Positions 5,219 through 6,283 of a DNA stretch of 6,283 nucleotides are shown piece by piece. The notes below the pieces were generated by a model. It saw nothing but the letters and a program-made list of their open reading frames with translations, was not told the DNA's origin and did not search any database. The DNA is taken from NCBI GenBank assembly GCA_016929815.1, contig JAFGIC010000353.1:1-6283 (forward strand), written 5' to 3'. The stretch's first letter is position 1. Each line of letters starts with the position of its first letter. This DNA comes from Deltaproteobacteria bacterium. Lineage in GTDB: Bacteria; Desulfobacterota; DSM-4660; Desulfatiglandales; HGW-15. The position numbers and the translations under genes were made by a program.

Positions 5219-6109
5219 ATGGACAGGAAAAAGATCTTATTTGTTGCAATTTTAATTTTTTTGGCGGGCTCTTTCTGGGCTGCACCGGTAGGGGCAAAGA
5301 TGATTAAAGAGGTCTTCCTGGGCGTTTTTAAAAATGCGCCCAGCCAGGCGGATACGGACAGGTTCTATTTGCGATATCACGGCCCGGAAATAATGAGATT
5401 GTCAGGCCCCTGGATACGCAGATATCAATTGTGGCTGCCCTTTGAACCGCCGGAGGAAGCGGTTGAGCGTTTCGGGGCGGTTCAGGGGCGTTACGGTGAG
5501 CTGTGGTACACAGAGGAGGACTATCTTGACCGTCCGCCGATGAGGGGAATAACGGAATCGCCATGGGGAATGGAAGGCCAGACAACAGTAATGGTTCCTG
5601 CATGGCCGACTGAGGAGTTTTATGATTCCGATCCTCACCCGGACAAGACCCCTATTCTGCGCTGGGTCACAGTAATCAGATATCCGGATGGCGTTTCCGA
5701 GGAAGAAGGTGAGAGGTGGTTTCTGGAGGTGCATGCCGGGGAGGCGCTCAAACAACCCGGGCTTCTCAAGTTTGTAAGTCACAAGGTTTTAAACATACAA
5801 AGCCCCAGCTTATTAAACACTCCCTCCCAGTCCCAATCAAGTGAGACGCCCCGGATGTCGGGCGATAACCCGCCACAGTCCGGCAATATGCCTCAATCCT
5901 CCGGGATGCCGGGCCGCAAGTCATGGGTGAGGGTGTGCGAATACTGGTACAAGGATTTCGAGGCGTGGCGCAAGGCAGTGCTGGAATCTCCTCCGAAATA
6001 CACTGTTCCGTCATGGGGAGGGGAATATCCCTTTGTGGAAATGTCAAGCACCTTTATCCCTTATATGAATGACATCGATTTCATAAAGTGCGGGTATATT
6101 ATTCCTTAG
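5219..6109 (+). CDS. Secreted tandem EthD-like (dimeric alpha/beta barrel) protein
   Basis: Predicted periplasmic protein of 296 residues. It has a Sec signal peptide (MDRKK, hydrophobic 6-22, cleavage near APVGA at 26) without a lipobox Cys. Two related modules follow. Module 1 (about 28-128) starts MIKEVFLGVFKNAPS and has the helix DRFYLRYHGPEIMRLSG (His54). Module 2 (about 146-280) starts LRWVTVIRYPDGVSEEEGERW and has FLEVHAGEALKQPGLLKF (His172). This strand, then F/W-x-x-x-H-x-x-E/P helix, then P/SG and aromatic strand, is the pattern of EthD-family ferredoxin-like folds, which normally pair as a dimer; two copies in one chain could form a complete barrel alone. A low-complexity Ser/Pro/Gln/Met segment (about 195-233) interrupts module 2 before WVRVCEYWYKDFEAWRKAV. 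GGAGG (5205-5209), 9 bases before the ATG, supports the start. The gene looks more GC-rich than its neighbours. The family includes degradative and polyketide-tailoring enzymes; the reaction here is unknown. It probably works with the flavoprotein 106 bases upstream. Confidence 0.75.
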   Translation: MDRKKILFVAILIFLAGSFWAAPVGAKMIKEVFLGVFKNAPSQADTDRFYLRYHGPEIMRLSGPWIRRYQLWLPFEPPEEAVERFGAVQGRYGELWYTEEDYLDRPPMRGITESPWGMEGQTTVMVPAWPTEEFYDSDPHPDKTPILRWVTVIRYPDGVSEEEGERWFLEVHAGEALKQPGLLKFVSHKVLNIQSPSLLNTPSQSQSSETPRMSGDNPPQSGNMPQSSGMPGRKSWVRVCEYWYKDFEAWRKAVLESPPKYTVPSWGGEYPFVEMSSTFIPYMNDIDFIKCGYIIP

Positions 6110-6118
6110 CCAGTGTCC

Positions 6119-6142
6119 ATCCGAAAACACCAATTTTCGGAT
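6119..6142 (+). terminator. Perfect 9-bp stem-loop after the EthD-like gene
   Basis: ATCCGAAAA (6119-6127) and TTTTCGGAT (6134-6142) pair perfectly around CACCAA, beginning 9 bases after the stop codon. The position fits a transcript end or an mRNA-stabilising 3' hairpin. No T-run follows at once (TCACGC), so intrinsic termination by this stem alone is doubtful. Confidence 0.4.
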
Positions 6143-6146
6143 TCAC

Positions 6147-6180
6147 GCTGTCAGCTCTCAGCTGTCAGCAAAACCTTTTT
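6147..6180 (+). terminator. Second hairpin plus T-tract, candidate terminator built from a GCTGTCAGC repeat
   Basis: GCTGTCAGC occurs at 6147-6155 and again at 6161-6169. Because the 9-mer is itself nearly palindromic, the two copies and the bases between them fold as GCTG-T-CAGCT, CTC loop, AGCTG-T-CAGC: nine pairs with one T/T mismatch. A TTTTT run stands at 6176-6180, six bases after the stem. This is the better of the two terminator candidates behind the EthD-like gene. Confidence 0.4.
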
Positions 6181-6194
6181 AATTCAATGATTTA

Positions 6195-6217
6195 GCTGAA
6201 TGCTAATCGCTGAATGC
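6195..6217. repeat. Direct repeat GCTGAATGC, two copies
   Basis: GCTGAATGC stands at 6195-6203 and 6209-6217, separated by TAATC. The period of 14 bases is the same as that of the GCTGTCAGC pair just upstream, and both units begin with GCTG and end with GC. This suggests remnants of one degenerate intergenic repeat family. Confidence 0.45.
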
Positions 6218-6230
6218 GACTCGATTGAGT

Positions 6231-6266
6231 CCTTCGATTATACTCAGGACCATGAGCTTGTCGAAT
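6231..6266. repeat. Degenerate palindromic interspersed repeat at the right edge
   Basis: TTCGA (6233-6237) and CTCA (6243-6246) on the left mirror TGAG (6253-6256) and TCGAA (6261-6265) on the right, around GGACCA. The right arm TGAGCTTGTCGAA matches, from memory, a palindromic interspersed repeat widespread in deltaproteobacterial and other environmental genomes; the left arm has decayed in its middle. It is probably the edge of a repeat that continues past the window. The rest of 6110-6283 holds no gene that I can see. Confidence 0.5.
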
Positions 6267-6283
6267 GGCTCGTCAAAGTCTGA

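Noticed and set aside
5402..5782. 126-codon open frame on the minus strand inside the EthD-like gene
   Set aside because: Antisense shadow with no domain or signal. The + strand has a signal peptide, a good ribosome-binding site and repeated modules.
6147..6217. Repeats at the right end as a CRISPR array
   Set aside because: Repeat units of 9 bases with 5-base spacers and two copies of each are far too short and few.

Overview
The window looks like chromosomal DNA of a Gram-negative anaerobe, most likely a member of the Desulfobacterota (former Deltaproteobacteria). This is inferred from four things: an outer-membrane TolC-type channel; a hybrid histidine kinase whose receiver ends in the AGSYIKKPY...EKIGLAVRAELDR pattern common in that group; a Tat-exported FAD reductase-type protein; and a decayed palindromic repeat of the CTCA...TGAG / TTCGA...TCGAA kind at the right edge. 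No rRNA, tRNA or CRISPR array is visible, so the phylum is a tentative call. All convincing genes are on the + strand.

Layout. Bases 1-1008 are the C-terminal three quarters or so of a TolC/OEP outer-membrane efflux protein, open at the left edge and probably the last gene of an efflux operon lying outside the window. A GC-rich hairpin follows it. Bases 1057-1500 are AT-rich and hold a short remnant of an IS3/IS911-type transposase OrfA, with no OrfB and no recognisable element ends. Bases 1504-3321 encode a 605-residue membrane hybrid sensor kinase (six predicted membrane segments, coiled coil, HisKA/HATPase, C-terminal receiver). A 174-base gap then holds a good sigma70-like promoter and a leader with two inverted repeats. 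Bases 3496-5112 encode a Tat-secreted flavoprotein of the fumarate reductase/FAD_binding_2 superfamily without haem or Fe-S motifs. A 106-base gap with two ACAGG/CCTGT palindromes precedes 5219-6109, a Sec-secreted protein with two tandem EthD-like (dimeric alpha/beta barrel) modules. Bases 6110-6283 are non-coding and repeat-rich: two hairpins, two 9-mer direct-repeat pairs that share a 14-base period, and the decayed palindrome.

How the genes may work together. The flavoprotein and the EthD-like protein are adjacent, co-oriented and both predicted to be exported, which suggests a two-protein periplasmic system acting on an unidentified organic substrate. By eye, the flavoprotein keeps the catalytic arginine of the fumarate reductase fold (TRD motif) but lacks the His and Arg that bind the dicarboxylate in true fumarate reductases, so another substrate is expected. 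The upstream hybrid kinase could be its sensor, but its partner regulator is not in the window and the link rests only on proximity. This flavoprotein-EthD pair with its structured leader is the most interesting part of the window. The TolC gene and the IS remnant look unrelated to it.
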